A stretch of 20,047 nt of DNA from NCBI GenBank assembly GCA_046727955.1, contig JBKPDO010000234.1, forward strand, positions 1-20,047. Direction: 5' to 3'. This document shows, in pieces, positions 6,686-14,226 of the stretch. Position 1 is the stretch's first letter. Every line of letters begins with the position of its first letter. The position numbers were made by a program, and so were the translations under genes. The notes under the pieces were generated by a model. It was not told the origin of the DNA. It worked only from the letters and a program-made list of their open reading frames with translations, and ran no database searches. The stretch is from DASVXQ01 sp046727955 (lineage in GTDB: Bacteria; Actinomycetota; CALGFH01).

Positions 6686-7683
6686 GCTTGGAGACGAGCA
6701 GTGGGCCGGTGGTCTCCGTGCGCGGCCTGGTGAAGCGCTACGGCGACGTCGAAGCCGTCCGCGGCATCGACTTCGAGGTGGCGCCGGGGGAGACCTTCGG
6801 GTTCCTCGGACCCAACGGCGCCGGCAAGTCCACCACCATCAAGATCCTGTGCACTCTGCTGCAGCCGACCGCCGGGACGGCGCAGGTCGCCAGCTATGAC
6901 GTGGTCGCCAAGCGGGACGAGGTGCGCCGCAACCTCGGCCTGGTCTTTCAGGAGACCACGCTGGACGGCTACCTGACCGCCGAGCAGAATCTGCGCTTCC
7001 ACGCCGAGCTGTACGGCGTCCCCCGCGCGGTCGTGCCGCAGCGGCTGCGCCAGGTGCTCGACATGGTCGGTCTGTGGGAGCGGCGCTCCAGCCTGGTGGA
7101 GACATTCTCCGGCGGGATGAAGCGCCGCCTCGAGATTGCCCGCGGCCTGCTGCACTCGCCCAGGGTGCTGTTCCTCGACGAGCCCACCGTGGGACTGGAC
7201 CCGCAGACCCGCAGCGCCATCTGGCGCTACATCGAGGAACTGAAGCGCCGCGAGGACATCACCATCTTCCTCACCACGCACTACATGGACGAGGCCGAGC
7301 ACTGCGACCGCATCGCCATCATCGACGCCGGCCGCATCGTCGCGCTGGACACGCCGGACGCGCTGAAGGAAAGCGTCGGCACCGACCGGGTCCAGATCAA
7401 AACGGCGGACGACCCGGGCGCCATCGAGGCCCTGCGGGACTCGCTCGGCATCCAGGCGGCGATCCACGAGGGCTCCGTCACGTTCGCCGTGGCCGGCGGG
7501 GAGCATTTCGTGCCGCGCCTGTTCACCGAGCTCGGCCTGCCCATCCACACGGTCAGCGTGTCCAGGCCGTCACTCGACGACGTCTTCATGGCCTACACCG
7601 GCAGCACGATCCGCGACGCCGAGGCGTCCGACGGGGACCGCACGCGCAGCCACCCGCTGGTCGCCGCGGCCGCGAGGAGGTAA
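6682..7683 (+). CDS. ABC transporter ATP-binding protein, DrrA (daunorubicin-resistance) type
   Basis: This 333-residue ATPase drives export through the ABC-2 permease encoded next. All motifs are intact: Walker A GPNGAGKST (43-51), Q-loop LVFQETTLDGYLTAEQNL, signature FSGGMKRRLEIARGL, Walker B VLFLDEPTVGLDP and the switch His in TIFLTTHYMDEAEHCDRI. The C-terminal extension after about residue 230 (DTPDALKESVGTDRVQI, then PSLDDVFMAYTG) is characteristic of DrrA and related drug-export ATPases. ATG 6682 overlaps the PadR stop and has GGAGG at 6676-6680. The substrate cannot be read from the sequence; hydrophobic drugs, antibiotics or lipids are typical for the family. Confidence 0.95.
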   Translation: MSLETSSGPVVSVRGLVKRYGDVEAVRGIDFEVAPGETFGFLGPNGAGKSTTIKILCTLLQPTAGTAQVASYDVVAKRDEVRRNLGLVFQETTLDGYLTAEQNLRFHAELYGVPRAVVPQRLRQVLDMVGLWERRSSLVETFSGGMKRRLEIARGLLHSPRVLFLDEPTVGLDPQTRSAIWRYIEELKRREDITIFLTTHYMDEAEHCDRIAIIDAGRIVALDTPDALKESVGTDRVQIKTADDPGAIEALRDSLGIQAAIHEGSVTFAVAGGEHFVPRLFTELGLPIHTVSVSRPSLDDVFMAYTGSTIRDAEASDGDRTRSHPLVAAAARR

Positions 7684-7687
7684 GCCG

Positions 7688-8563
7688 ATGACCACCACCC
7701 CACTCGCACCGTCCCTCGAGGTGGCCCGCGTGCGCCTGCCCGCGCGCGGGCTGCGGCAGGACCTCCGCGCGATCAAGGTGGTCTGGCAGCGCGAGCTGAT
7801 CCGCTTCCTGCACGACCGCATCCGCATCGTGACCGCCCTGCTGCAGCCGGTGCTGTTCCTGTTCGTGCTCGGCGGCGGGCTCCAGTCGCTGACCTCCGGG
7901 GCGACCCAGGGCACCAGCCTCAGCACCGTGATCTTCCCCGGTGTACTGGCCACCACCGTGATGTTCACCGCGATATTCTCCGCTGTGACGATCGTCTGGG
8001 ACCGCGAGTTTGGCTTCCTGCGCGAGATGCTGGTCGCGCCGGTCCGCCGGGGCGCCATCGTGGTCGGCAAGTCGCTCGGCGGCGCCACCGTCGCGAGCAT
8101 CCAGGGCGTGCTCGTGCTCTGCCTCGCAGGGCTGGTCGACGTCCCCTACTCGCCGGCGCTGATGCTCGCCCTGCTCGCCCAGCTCCTGCTGCTCGGCTTC
8201 ACCCTGACCGCGTTCGGGATGGCGATCGCCGCCCGCATCCGCAAGGTGCAGTCGGTCATGGGCGTCATGCAGATGCTGCTGATGCCGCTGATGTTCCTGT
8301 CCGGCGCGCTGTTCCCGCTGGCCAACCTCCCAACGTGGCTGCACGTCCTGACCCACCTCAACCCGCTGACCTACGCCGTGGACCCGATGCGCCACGCGGT
8401 GTTCGACCACCTCCACGTGAGCGCCGCCGCCCGTCAGGCGCTGGACGCGGGCATGACGTGGTGGGGCTGGCGGGTGCCGACCCTGCTCGAGGTGGGCATC
8501 GTCGCCGTCACCGGCCTCGTCATGCTCGCGGTCGCGACCATCAGGTTCCAGCGGGCCGAATGA
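7688..8563 (+). CDS. ABC-2 type permease, DrrB-like
   Basis: This 291-residue inner-membrane protein partners the preceding ATPase. It begins with a cytoplasmic N-terminus of about 45 residues (VWQRELIRFLHDR). About six membrane segments follow, including LLQPVLFLFVLGGGL, IFPGVLATTVMFTAIFSAVTIV and MLALLAQLLLLGFTLTAFGMAI. The coupling region DREFGFLREMLVAPVRRGAIVVGKSLGG and the motif MLLMPLMFLSGALFPLANLP are hallmarks of the ABC-2/DrrB family. ATG 7688 has GAGGAGG at 7674-7680, only 4 bp after the ATPase stop, so the genes form one operon. It is convergent with the DUF2255 gene, leaving 1 bp between the stops. Confidence 0.93.
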   Translation: MTTTPLAPSLEVARVRLPARGLRQDLRAIKVVWQRELIRFLHDRIRIVTALLQPVLFLFVLGGGLQSLTSGATQGTSLSTVIFPGVLATTVMFTAIFSAVTIVWDREFGFLREMLVAPVRRGAIVVGKSLGGATVASIQGVLVLCLAGLVDVPYSPALMLALLAQLLLLGFTLTAFGMAIAARIRKVQSVMGVMQMLLMPLMFLSGALFPLANLPTWLHVLTHLNPLTYAVDPMRHAVFDHLHVSAAARQALDAGMTWWGWRVPTLLEVGIVAVTGLVMLAVATIRFQRAE

Positions 8564-8564
8564 G

Positions 8565-8924
8565 TCAGCGAGGCTCGAGGAGCAGTGTCGCGCCGGCCGC
8601 CTCCTCGCTCAGCAGCGATTGCACGTACGGGCTTTGCCCGTACTTGGTGGCGTAGGCGCGCGTGACCTCTTCCCGGAGGCGCTCGTCAGCGACCGGCTCC
8701 GCACGAACCGGGTGAGCGTGCGCCCGGTCTCGGACCTCGCCGTCGGGATTGGCGCGCAGCCGCCGGTACCAGCCGCCCCGTACGCCGCGCATCGACCGCA
8801 CGAAGACGTCGTCGCCCGCCTGCACGACCCACACAATGGTGGACCCGGTGGAGCCATCCGGGCGCCGGAAACCGATCCTGATCTCCTCCACGTCAGCGAC
8901 ATGCCGCAAGGCGTCAGCCGCCAT
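8565..8924 (-). CDS. DUF2255 family protein
   Basis: This small protein of about 119 residues has unknown function. It resembles DUF2255, a split-barrel-like group often annotated near flavin or F420-binding folds: EEIRIGFRRPDGSTGSTIVWVV, then DDVFVRSMRGVRGGWYRR, an EVRDRAHAHPV strand and a conserved AYATKYGQSPYVQSLLSEEAAGATLLL end. The basic RSxxGxxGGWYRR segment is the most diagnostic part. A very strong Shine-Dalgarno (GGAGGTGA on the minus strand) precedes GTG 8927 and ATG 8924. The ATG gives the better spacing, though GTG is possible. The 118 bp between it and the DUF2293 gene shows nothing else. Confidence 0.75.
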   Translation of the reverse strand: MAADALRHVADVEEIRIGFRRPDGSTGSTIVWVVQAGDDVFVRSMRGVRGGWYRRLRANPDGEVRDRAHAHPVRAEPVADERLREEVTRAYATKYGQSPYVQSLLSEEAAGATLLLEPR

Positions 8925-9042
8925 CACGACTCACCTCCAGTGACCTCGGTGGCCTGCTCGCGCTCGCCGCAACCAGGGTCCCGACCGTACTCCAGCGCCA
9001 TCAGGCGCGGCCAAGCCCGCGGCGGCGAGTCCATTTCACGTT

Positions 9043-10119
9043 CTACAGGTCCTGCCAGGCGGCCAGAACGCGGTCGATGTCGGGCCGGACCTGCTCGCGG
9101 GCGAGCTCGCGGGGCACGCCCGTCATCAGCAGCTCGTCGTAGCGGGTGTCCTCGTGCCGCACCGACGCGATAACCGCCAGCGTCACCGCCTGCTCGTCCA
9201 GCGCCCGCCCGGCCGCCGAGCGCCCGACCCGCCCGCTGCCACGAGTGCCGGCGTGGCGGGCGATCGCCTCGGCCCGCCGGCTGGGGCAGCCCGGAAACAG
9301 CCGCACGATCTCCTCCACCAGCCGACCCTCGAACACCACGTCCTGATCGGCGCGCCGCGCCCGGTCCCGCTCGCGGCGCCGGCTGCGCACGTCCTCGTCG
9401 GCAAGGCACTGCGCCTCCGCGGACTCAAGCGCCGCCTCCTCCACCAAGAGCCCCTGGCGTTCGTAGCGCTTGCGGGAGCGGCTAAAGCGGACTACCACCG
9501 CCGACAGGCGGCTCGACTTCTTGGCGCGCCGACTCAGCGCGGCGTCGCCGGCCGGCAGGAACACCAGGTGACCCAGGTCCGCGCAGCCAAGGCACAGCGG
9601 CCATGCGTCCTCCATGAACAGAAATGAGGCCGAGCCGCCGCAGCCGGTGCAGGTCCATTCATTGAGCGGCTCGATGACCACCAGGTCGGGCGCCTTGCTC
9701 TGCCGCTGGGTCAGTCGTTTCCTGGCCGCCTCGGACAGGTCGGCTCGGGTCCAGTGCGTGCGCCAGGCACGCTCGCTGGCCTGGTCGCCGTCGGCCGTGA
9801 ACCGTAGCGGTCGCCGGTCACGCGTGCCGGCCACGTAGGCAACCTCGCTCGGCTTGAGTCCCGTGCGTGCGGCCCAGCCGCGCAGCTGCTCCAGCGCCGC
9901 GGCCAGCTTGTCCGCACGCACCCCCAGCACGCCCTCCAGGTAGTCGACGCGGCCACGACGCCAGTCCTCGACCAGGCTCCACGGCAGCCAGCCAATCTCC
10001 CCGAGCACCTCGACGGGCGAGACCGACCCGGTCCGGGCCAGCACCGCCTCCGCGGCCGCGACGAGCCGGCGTTCCAGCTTCGACTGCGCCTGGCTGACGG
10101 CGATCACTTCCTTCGGCAT
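9043..10119 (-). CDS. DUF2293 domain protein with a CxxC-type zinc ribbon
   Basis: This 358-residue soluble protein has unknown function. The N-terminal third is helical. A central segment holds two CxxC pairs, WTCTGCGG (Cys157, Cys160) and PLCLGCADLGH (Cys176, Cys179), which probably bind zinc. A basic, Glu/Arg-rich coiled stretch follows (about 213-260, SRSRKRYERQ onward). The C-terminal DUF2293 domain (about 262-345) includes VEEIVRLFPGCPSRRAEAIARHA and then VIASVRHEDTRYDELLM. I chose ATG 10119; the frame extends to 10200 but the extra residues are non-conserved. It is transcribed divergently from vapBC. The Cys pairs and basic region would suit nucleic-acid binding, but that is inference. 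Confidence 0.8.
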   Translation of the reverse strand: MPKEVIAVSQAQSKLERRLVAAAEAVLARTGSVSPVEVLGEIGWLPWSLVEDWRRGRVDYLEGVLGVRADKLAAALEQLRGWAARTGLKPSEVAYVAGTRDRRPLRFTADGDQASERAWRTHWTRADLSEAARKRLTQRQSKAPDLVVIEPLNEWTCTGCGGSASFLFMEDAWPLCLGCADLGHLVFLPAGDAALSRRAKKSSRLSAVVVRFSRSRKRYERQGLLVEEAALESAEAQCLADEDVRSRRRERDRARRADQDVVFEGRLVEEIVRLFPGCPSRRAEAIARHAGTRGSGRVGRSAAGRALDEQAVTLAVIASVRHEDTRYDELLMTGVPRELAREQVRPDIDRVLAAWQDL

Positions 10120-10140
10120 GGCATGAAAGGATAGTGCCGC

Positions 10141-10175
10141 GCCGAGTGTGAGGCGATCCTTGCTCCCGGGCCGAA
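10141..10175 (+). pseudogene. Short remnant matching the 3' end of vapB
   Basis: The stretch GCCGAGtGTGAGGCGATCCTTG (10141-10162) repeats the vapB 3' end at 10500-10521 with one mismatch in 22 nt. Weaker similarity continues through GGGCCG. It would encode the xAExEAIL end of a VapB-type antitoxin. It lies about 110 bp upstream of the intact vapB, between that gene and the DUF2293 start. This suggests a decayed second antitoxin copy or a local duplication. Confidence 0.6.
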
Positions 10176-10271
10176 GATGACCTGCTCCGGTGGGGCGCAC
10201 CGCACCGCCGTTGGTGGGTCGTTGCTGGCGCCGCAGTGAATTCCTTACACCTGTTCTGGTATCTTTCCACC

Positions 10272-10544
10272 ATGGCGATGAATATCAAGGACCCGCAGAC
10301 CGAGGCCCTGGCAGCCGAGGTCGCCGCACTGGCGAACGAGACCAAGACGCAAGCGGTCCGCACTGCCCTGCAAGAGCGCAAGGAACGGCTGCAGGCTCGT
10401 CAACGCCGGCGTCATCGCGCGGAGCGCCTTGATCGTTTCCTACAGGATGAGGCGTGGCCGCAGATCCCCGACGCCGCCCTTGGCAAGCCGATCCCCAAGG
10501 CCGAGCGTGAGGCGATCCTTGGCTACGGGCCGGAGGGCGTGTGA
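10272..10544 (+). CDS. vapB: VapB-type antitoxin (Rv0623-like)
   Basis: This 90-residue antitoxin neutralises the VapC RNase and normally represses its own operon. It matches the PSK_trans_fac/Rv0623 class: MNIKDPQTEALAAEVAALANETKTQAVRTAL forms the N-terminal DNA-binding and dimerisation region, followed by a basic helical middle. The C-terminal toxin-binding tail has DRFLQDEAWPQIPD and the family-typical KAEREAILGYGPEGV. No Shine-Dalgarno precedes ATG 10272. A -10-like TATCTT at 10259-10264 would place the transcript start at or beside the ATG, so translation may be leaderless. ATG 10278 (MNIKD) is an alternative start. The stop overlaps the vapC start in GTGA. Confidence 0.92.
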   Translation: MAMNIKDPQTEALAAEVAALANETKTQAVRTALQERKERLQARQRRRHRAERLDRFLQDEAWPQIPDAALGKPIPKAEREAILGYGPEGV

Positions 10545-10927
10545 TCGTCGACAGCTCGGCGGTCATTGCGATCCTGCTCAAAGAACCAGGCTACGAGCGC
10601 CTCCGGGATCGCTTGGCGGCTTCCGAGCAGGTCAGTATCGGGGCGCCGACCGTCCTGGAGAGCTCCATGGTGTTGTCCGCTCGGCTTGGACACGCCGGCA
10701 AGACACTGCTTGCACGGTTCCTACAGGAAGCCGAGATCGAGGTGGTGGAGTTCACGGCCGACCACTGGACGGTCGCGGCCGACGCCTTCATCGCCTACGG
10801 CAAGGGCCGGCACCGTGCGGGTCTGAACTTCGGCGACTGCATGATCTACGCCATCGCTAAGCTCGCGGGCGAGCCACTGCTTTGCCTAGGCGATGACTTC
10901 TCGGCCATCGATCTCGATGTTTCGTAG
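10541..10927 (+). CDS. vapC: VapC-type PIN-domain ribonuclease toxin
   Basis: This 128-residue PIN nuclease cleaves RNA using a Mg2+ site. The acidic residues are present: Asp4 in MIVDSSAV, Glu40 in PTVLESSMV, Asp99 in GLNFGDCMIYAIA, and Asp118/Asp119 in LLCLGDDF. The class resembles mycobacterial Rv0624-type toxins, which fits the paired Rv0623-like antitoxin. The GTG start overlaps the vapB stop by 4 bp, so the pair is translationally coupled. Nothing suggests inactivation. Which RNA is cut cannot be told from the sequence. Confidence 0.94.
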   Translation: MIVDSSAVIAILLKEPGYERLRDRLAASEQVSIGAPTVLESSMVLSARLGHAGKTLLARFLQEAEIEVVEFTADHWTVAADAFIAYGKGRHRAGLNFGDCMIYAIAKLAGEPLLCLGDDFSAIDLDVS

Positions 10928-10944
10928 GCGACTGGACACGACTT

Positions 10945-10978
10945 CCCCTGGGACGGCATCATGCCGCCTTGTGAGGGG
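10945..10978. terminator. Nested hairpin between vapC and the three-gene operon
   Basis: A perfect inner hairpin, CGGCAT (10954-10959), C, ATGCCG (10961-10966), sits inside outer arms CCCCT (10945-10949) and AGGGG (10974-10978). There is no U-tract, so it may be a weak terminator for vapBC or an operator of the downstream operon, whose start is 28 bp further on. Confidence 0.35.
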
Positions 10979-11005
10979 TAAGGTGCGGTGACAGGGAGGC
11001 AAGGC

Positions 11006-11818
11006 GTGTCGCAGGAGGAGTCCTTCGAGAGTGTGCTCGCCGCGACTGAGGAGCAGGCCGGCGCGACGCTTCGGGCCGCCGCCGCGGTGACTCGTGAGCT
11101 TCGCAAGGCCAAGGTGGCCGCGGCCGGTGGGCAGACGCGTGAGCTCCGGCGGGCGCTGGAGACGGCGCAGGGGCTGGCCGCCCACCTTGTCGATGCGGTC
11201 GGGACGCTGCGCTCGGGGTTCGAGTTCGACGAAAGCGAGTACTTGGCGTCCGGGTCGTACGCCAAGGAATTGCTGGCGGTGGCCGCTGCGCGCGGGGTCG
11301 ACATGTTTGAGGAGGACGAGCGGCTGTTGTGCTACCCCTCGCTGGTGCGGGTCCTGCCCGACCAGGTCGCGCTGGACATCGACCGCAGGCGGGAGCGGCG
11401 TCTGCGCCCGTCGGTGGTGGTCGACCTGCTCGGAGCCGCGCAGAGCCGCGGGCCCCGGTTCCGGCCTGAGCCCTTCCTGGACTCTCTGCAGGCCGCCTAC
11501 GAGCTCGTCGTCGCCAGGCAGGGCAAGAAGGCGGACGCGGTGGTGCGGCTGGTCGATGTCTGGGGGGTGCTCACATTGCTGCCCGGGCAGGGCAGGGAGT
11601 ACACCAAGCAGGAGTTCGCCCGCGACCTGTACCTGCTCGACCAGAGCGGCGTGACGATGACGGCCCGCAGCGGGCGGCGGCTGCGCTGGAGCGCGAGCAC
11701 CGGGACCAAGAGCGCCGGCGTGCTGACCACGGTGGCGCGTGGGGGCCAGCAGCAGCGCTACTGGGGAATCTCCTTCTCCCTGCCGGCTGTCGAGTCGGAT
11801 GAGCCGCTGGCGCCATGA
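11006..11818 (+). CDS. Unknown protein, first gene of the DUF2791 ATPase operon
   Basis: I do not recognise this 270-residue soluble protein. GTG 11006 is preferred because GGGAGG lies at 10994-10999; GTG 10988 is an in-frame alternative. Residues about 1-75 are strongly helical and probably coiled coil (ATEEQAGATLRAAAAV, then RELRRALETAQGLAAHLVDAV). The middle (about 105-150) contains LLCYPSLVRVLPDQVALDI and RRLRPSVVVDLLGAAQ. The C-terminal part (about 155-260), with YTKQEFARDLYLLDQSG, TMTARSGRRLRWS and YWGISFSLP, looks like a helical then beta-rich domain, possibly a winged helix. There are no catalytic motifs or membrane segments. Its stop overlaps the next start (ATGA), so it is probably made in step with the two ATPase-like proteins as their partner. 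Confidence 0.75.
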   Translation: MSQEESFESVLAATEEQAGATLRAAAAVTRELRKAKVAAAGGQTRELRRALETAQGLAAHLVDAVGTLRSGFEFDESEYLASGSYAKELLAVAAARGVDMFEEDERLLCYPSLVRVLPDQVALDIDRRRERRLRPSVVVDLLGAAQSRGPRFRPEPFLDSLQAAYELVVARQGKKADAVVRLVDVWGVLTLLPGQGREYTKQEFARDLYLLDQSGVTMTARSGRRLRWSASTGTKSAGVLTTVARGGQQQRYWGISFSLPAVESDEPLAP

Positions 11819-12837
11819 GGCCAGCGCGGCGCGTCGAGTCTGTGCCGGTGGTCGGTGCCGGGCTTGAGGTCGACCAGTATCTGGAGTTCCTCGGCAAGGA
11901 GTACCTGGCGGGCTTCATCCGCCACGGGGGCGCCGCGGTAAAGGTCGTTGTCGCCGGTGACGACGACGTCGCCGCACGGTTTCATGCCGGGCTAGCCGCC
12001 GACGCCAACGCCGAGGGGTTTGTGTACGCGACGGTCGACGCCGCCGCCACCCGGGCCCATCTGGCCGATCAGCTCTTCTTCGCCGTCGCCGGGCAGGTCG
12101 ACTGGACCGCGCTGGCCGGGCGGGCGGTGTGGGCCGCCTACGATGCGGCCGCCTTCCCGGTGCCGGAGCCGCCGGGCGATCTGGCGGTGGCCGCTGTGGC
12201 TGCCTACCACGAGGTGGACGCTCGGGAGCTGTACCGCAGTGTGCGGCGTGCGCTGGAGCATGCGCTGCTCGGTGCGACCGGGCTCGCCCACGAGTTCCGG
12301 CTGGCGATGCTGCGGCTGTGCCAGGCCGAGCTGGACGTCGGCGAGGTTGACGTCGCGGAGCGCGACGCGGTGCTGGGTTGGCTGCGTGGCGAGCGGGTCG
12401 CGCTGGGGCTGCTGCGCCGGTCGCTGATCTACGGGCGGATCGGTCGCCACAGCGCGCAGGCGATGCTGACCTCGCTGGCGAGCTGGCTGGCACGGCTCGG
12501 GTATGGAGGGGTGGTGCTCGACATCGACCTTGCCCGCCTAGCGGTGGGGCGCCGTCCGCCGGTCGAGCAGCGCGAGGGGGTCTACTACTCCAAGGCAGCC
12601 GTCCTGGACGCCTACGAGGTGCTGCGCCAGCTCATCGACGCCACCGACGTACTGTCGGCGGCGATGGTCGTGGTGGTGGTCCCGCCCGAGCTGCTCACCG
12701 ACGAAGTGCGTGGCCTACCCGCCTACAGCGCGCTGCACCTTCGCGTCGCCGACGAGGTGCGCGACCGGCGCCGGCCCAACCCGTATGCGGGTCTGATCCG
12801 GCTGGAGGCGAGGCTGGAGGCGGTGGCGGTCCGGTGA
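11815..12837 (+). CDS. DUF2791/BREX-type ATPase homologue with degenerate nucleotide site
   Basis: The 340-residue architecture follows that of BrxD/DUF2791-type P-loop proteins. Its N-terminal YLEFLGKEYLAGFIRHGGAAVKVVVAG sits where relatives have the strand leading into GxGSGKS. Here the loop reads AGDDDVAARFHAGLA (47-61), with no Gly-Lys-Ser. Around 229-243 the Walker B position reads GYGGVVLDIDLARLA, with Ile-Asp in place of Asp-Glu. The C-terminus keeps the family pattern: VLRQLIDATD, MVVVVVPPELLTDEVRGLPAYSALHLRV, and a final IRLEARL. It is therefore likely a pseudo-ATPase that pairs with the active homologue encoded next, which it overlaps by 4 bp (GTGA). The family call is by pattern; a profile search would be decisive. 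Confidence 0.65.
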   Translation: MRPARRVESVPVVGAGLEVDQYLEFLGKEYLAGFIRHGGAAVKVVVAGDDDVAARFHAGLAADANAEGFVYATVDAAATRAHLADQLFFAVAGQVDWTALAGRAVWAAYDAAAFPVPEPPGDLAVAAVAAYHEVDARELYRSVRRALEHALLGATGLAHEFRLAMLRLCQAELDVGEVDVAERDAVLGWLRGERVALGLLRRSLIYGRIGRHSAQAMLTSLASWLARLGYGGVVLDIDLARLAVGRRPPVEQREGVYYSKAAVLDAYEVLRQLIDATDVLSAAMVVVVVPPELLTDEVRGLPAYSALHLRVADEVRDRRRPNPYAGLIRLEARLEAVAVR

Positions 12838-14135
12838 CCGAGCTGCGCACCGCGGTGAGCGGGCACGACCAGGTGGCAGCGCGGCGGGCGGTGGAGGCGC
12901 TGCGCTCCGGCGTGCCGAGCCGGGCCGCGGTGGCGGCGCTGGGCTCGGCTCAGACCGAGATCGAGGATCGCTTCGCCGGGCTGCTCGAACAGGCCCACGA
13001 CCGCTCCGTCGGGGCGCGGCACCCGGCCGGCCTGCTGCTTGGTGGTGGCTTCGGCTCGGGCAAGAGCCATCTGCTGGAGCATCTGGCGCAGCTGGCGCTG
13101 GAAGCGGGGTTCGTGGTCGGCAGGGTAGTGGTGAGCAAGGAAACGCCGCTCTACGACCCGGTCAAGGTGTTCCGGGCGGCGGCGGCCAGCGCTGTCGTCC
13201 CTGGCGGGCACGGGCCGGCTTTGGTCGAGGCGGCGGCGAGCCTGGATCCCGGCACGCCCGCCCACGCTGACCTGTGGCGCTGGGTGAGCTCCCAGGGTGC
13301 CGGTCTCAACGAGCGGTTCGCGGCGACGCTGCTGCTGTTCGACCGGCTCGGCGCCACCGATGGGGAGCTTGCCGACGCCATCGTTCGCTTCTGGTCGGGT
13401 GACCCGATCAAGGTGGCGGAGGTGCGCCGCCGCCTGCGGGAGACTGGCGAGGCCCGCTACGCGCTGCCGGCGGTGCCCGCCCGCGAGCTGGCGCGCCAAC
13501 GGTTCCGCTTCGCGACCCGGCTGATGGTCGCAGCCGGCTATGCGGGCTGGTTGGTGTTGTTCGACGAGGTCGAGCTGATCGGGCGGTACTCGGTGCTGCA
13601 GCGCGGCCGGTCCTATGCGGAGCTGGCCCGCTGGGTGCGCGGTGCACACGACGATCCTGGGCTGCCGCTGGTGGCGGTCCTGGCGATGACCGACGACTTC
13701 GAGGCGGCGGTGCTGTCGGGCAAGAACGACCGGGAGCTGGTGCCGTCCAAGCTGCGCGCCAAGCAGACGCTGGAGTACGACGAGCTCGCCGGCTTGGCCG
13801 AGGTGGGCATGCGGGCGATCGACCAGGACATGCTGCTGCTGGCGCCGCCTGACGACGCCGAGCTCGACCGCGCCTACGCGCGCCTCAAGGAGCTGCACGG
13901 CGAGGCGTTCGGCTGGGACCCACCTGACGTGGCTGGCCTGGAGCGATTGGGCACGACCAGGATGCGGCAGTACGTGCGGGCCTGGATCAACGAGTGGGAC
14001 CTGGTCCGGCTCGACCCGGAGTTCGCCCCGCAGACCGAGGTGGTCGACCACGCCCTGGACGGCGCCACCGCCTACCGCGAAGACCCCGACCTGGAGGGGA
14101 CCGCTCCCGAGCGCCACGCCGACGACAGCACCTGA
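12834..14135 (+). CDS. BREX-type (DUF2791) P-loop ATP-binding protein
   Basis: This 433-residue ATPase resembles the BREX ATP-binding/DUF2791 family (BrxC/BrxD-related), which occurs in phage-defence loci. Visible features are ARRAVEALRSGVPSRAAVAALG (16-37), Walker A GGGFGSGKSHLLEHL (70-84), VVVSKETPLYDPVKVFRAA (98-116), Walker B GWLVLFDEVELIGRYS (238-253), the QRGRSYAELARWVRG helix and a sensor-like VAVLAMTDDF. The C-terminus has TRMRQYVRAWINEWDLVRLDP. All catalytic residues look intact. GTG 12834 overlaps the preceding stop; a frame open upstream to 12378 is only the shadow of the previous gene. No helicase, methylase, PglZ or BrxA/B gene is next to it. A TGGGCG/CGCCCA hairpin (14179-14192) follows. 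Confidence 0.85.
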   Translation: MTELRTAVSGHDQVAARRAVEALRSGVPSRAAVAALGSAQTEIEDRFAGLLEQAHDRSVGARHPAGLLLGGGFGSGKSHLLEHLAQLALEAGFVVGRVVVSKETPLYDPVKVFRAAAASAVVPGGHGPALVEAAASLDPGTPAHADLWRWVSSQGAGLNERFAATLLLFDRLGATDGELADAIVRFWSGDPIKVAEVRRRLRETGEARYALPAVPARELARQRFRFATRLMVAAGYAGWLVLFDEVELIGRYSVLQRGRSYAELARWVRGAHDDPGLPLVAVLAMTDDFEAAVLSGKNDRELVPSKLRAKQTLEYDELAGLAEVGMRAIDQDMLLLAPPDDAELDRAYARLKELHGEAFGWDPPDVAGLERLGTTRMRQYVRAWINEWDLVRLDPEFAPQTEVVDHALDGATAYREDPDLEGTAPERHADDST

Positions 14136-14178
14136 GCGTCAGGGTTGGGCCAAGTGGCGCTCACACCCTTCGAAACGT

Positions 14179-14192
14179 TGGGCGAGCGCCCA
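14179..14192. terminator. Short hairpin after the DUF2791 operon
   Basis: TGGGCG (14179-14184), AG, CGCCCA (14187-14192) is a perfect 6-bp stem, 44 bp after the ATPase stop and 35 bp before the end of the convergent remnant. No U-tract follows, so terminator function is uncertain. Confidence 0.3.
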
Positions 14193-14226
14193 GGCGATCG
14201 GCCGGGCGCGGTGTTGGGACGGTCGC

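Noticed and set aside
12378..12833. N-terminal extension of the DUF2791 ATPase by 152 codons
   Set aside because: It overlaps the preceding gene in another frame, is Arg/Ala/Gly-rich nonsense, and GTG 12834 fits the coupling overlap.
11006..14135. A complete BREX or Wadjet system
   Set aside because: Methylase, PglZ, BrxA/B, Lon-like or SMC-type genes are all absent from the window, so only a DUF2791-type ATPase module can be claimed.
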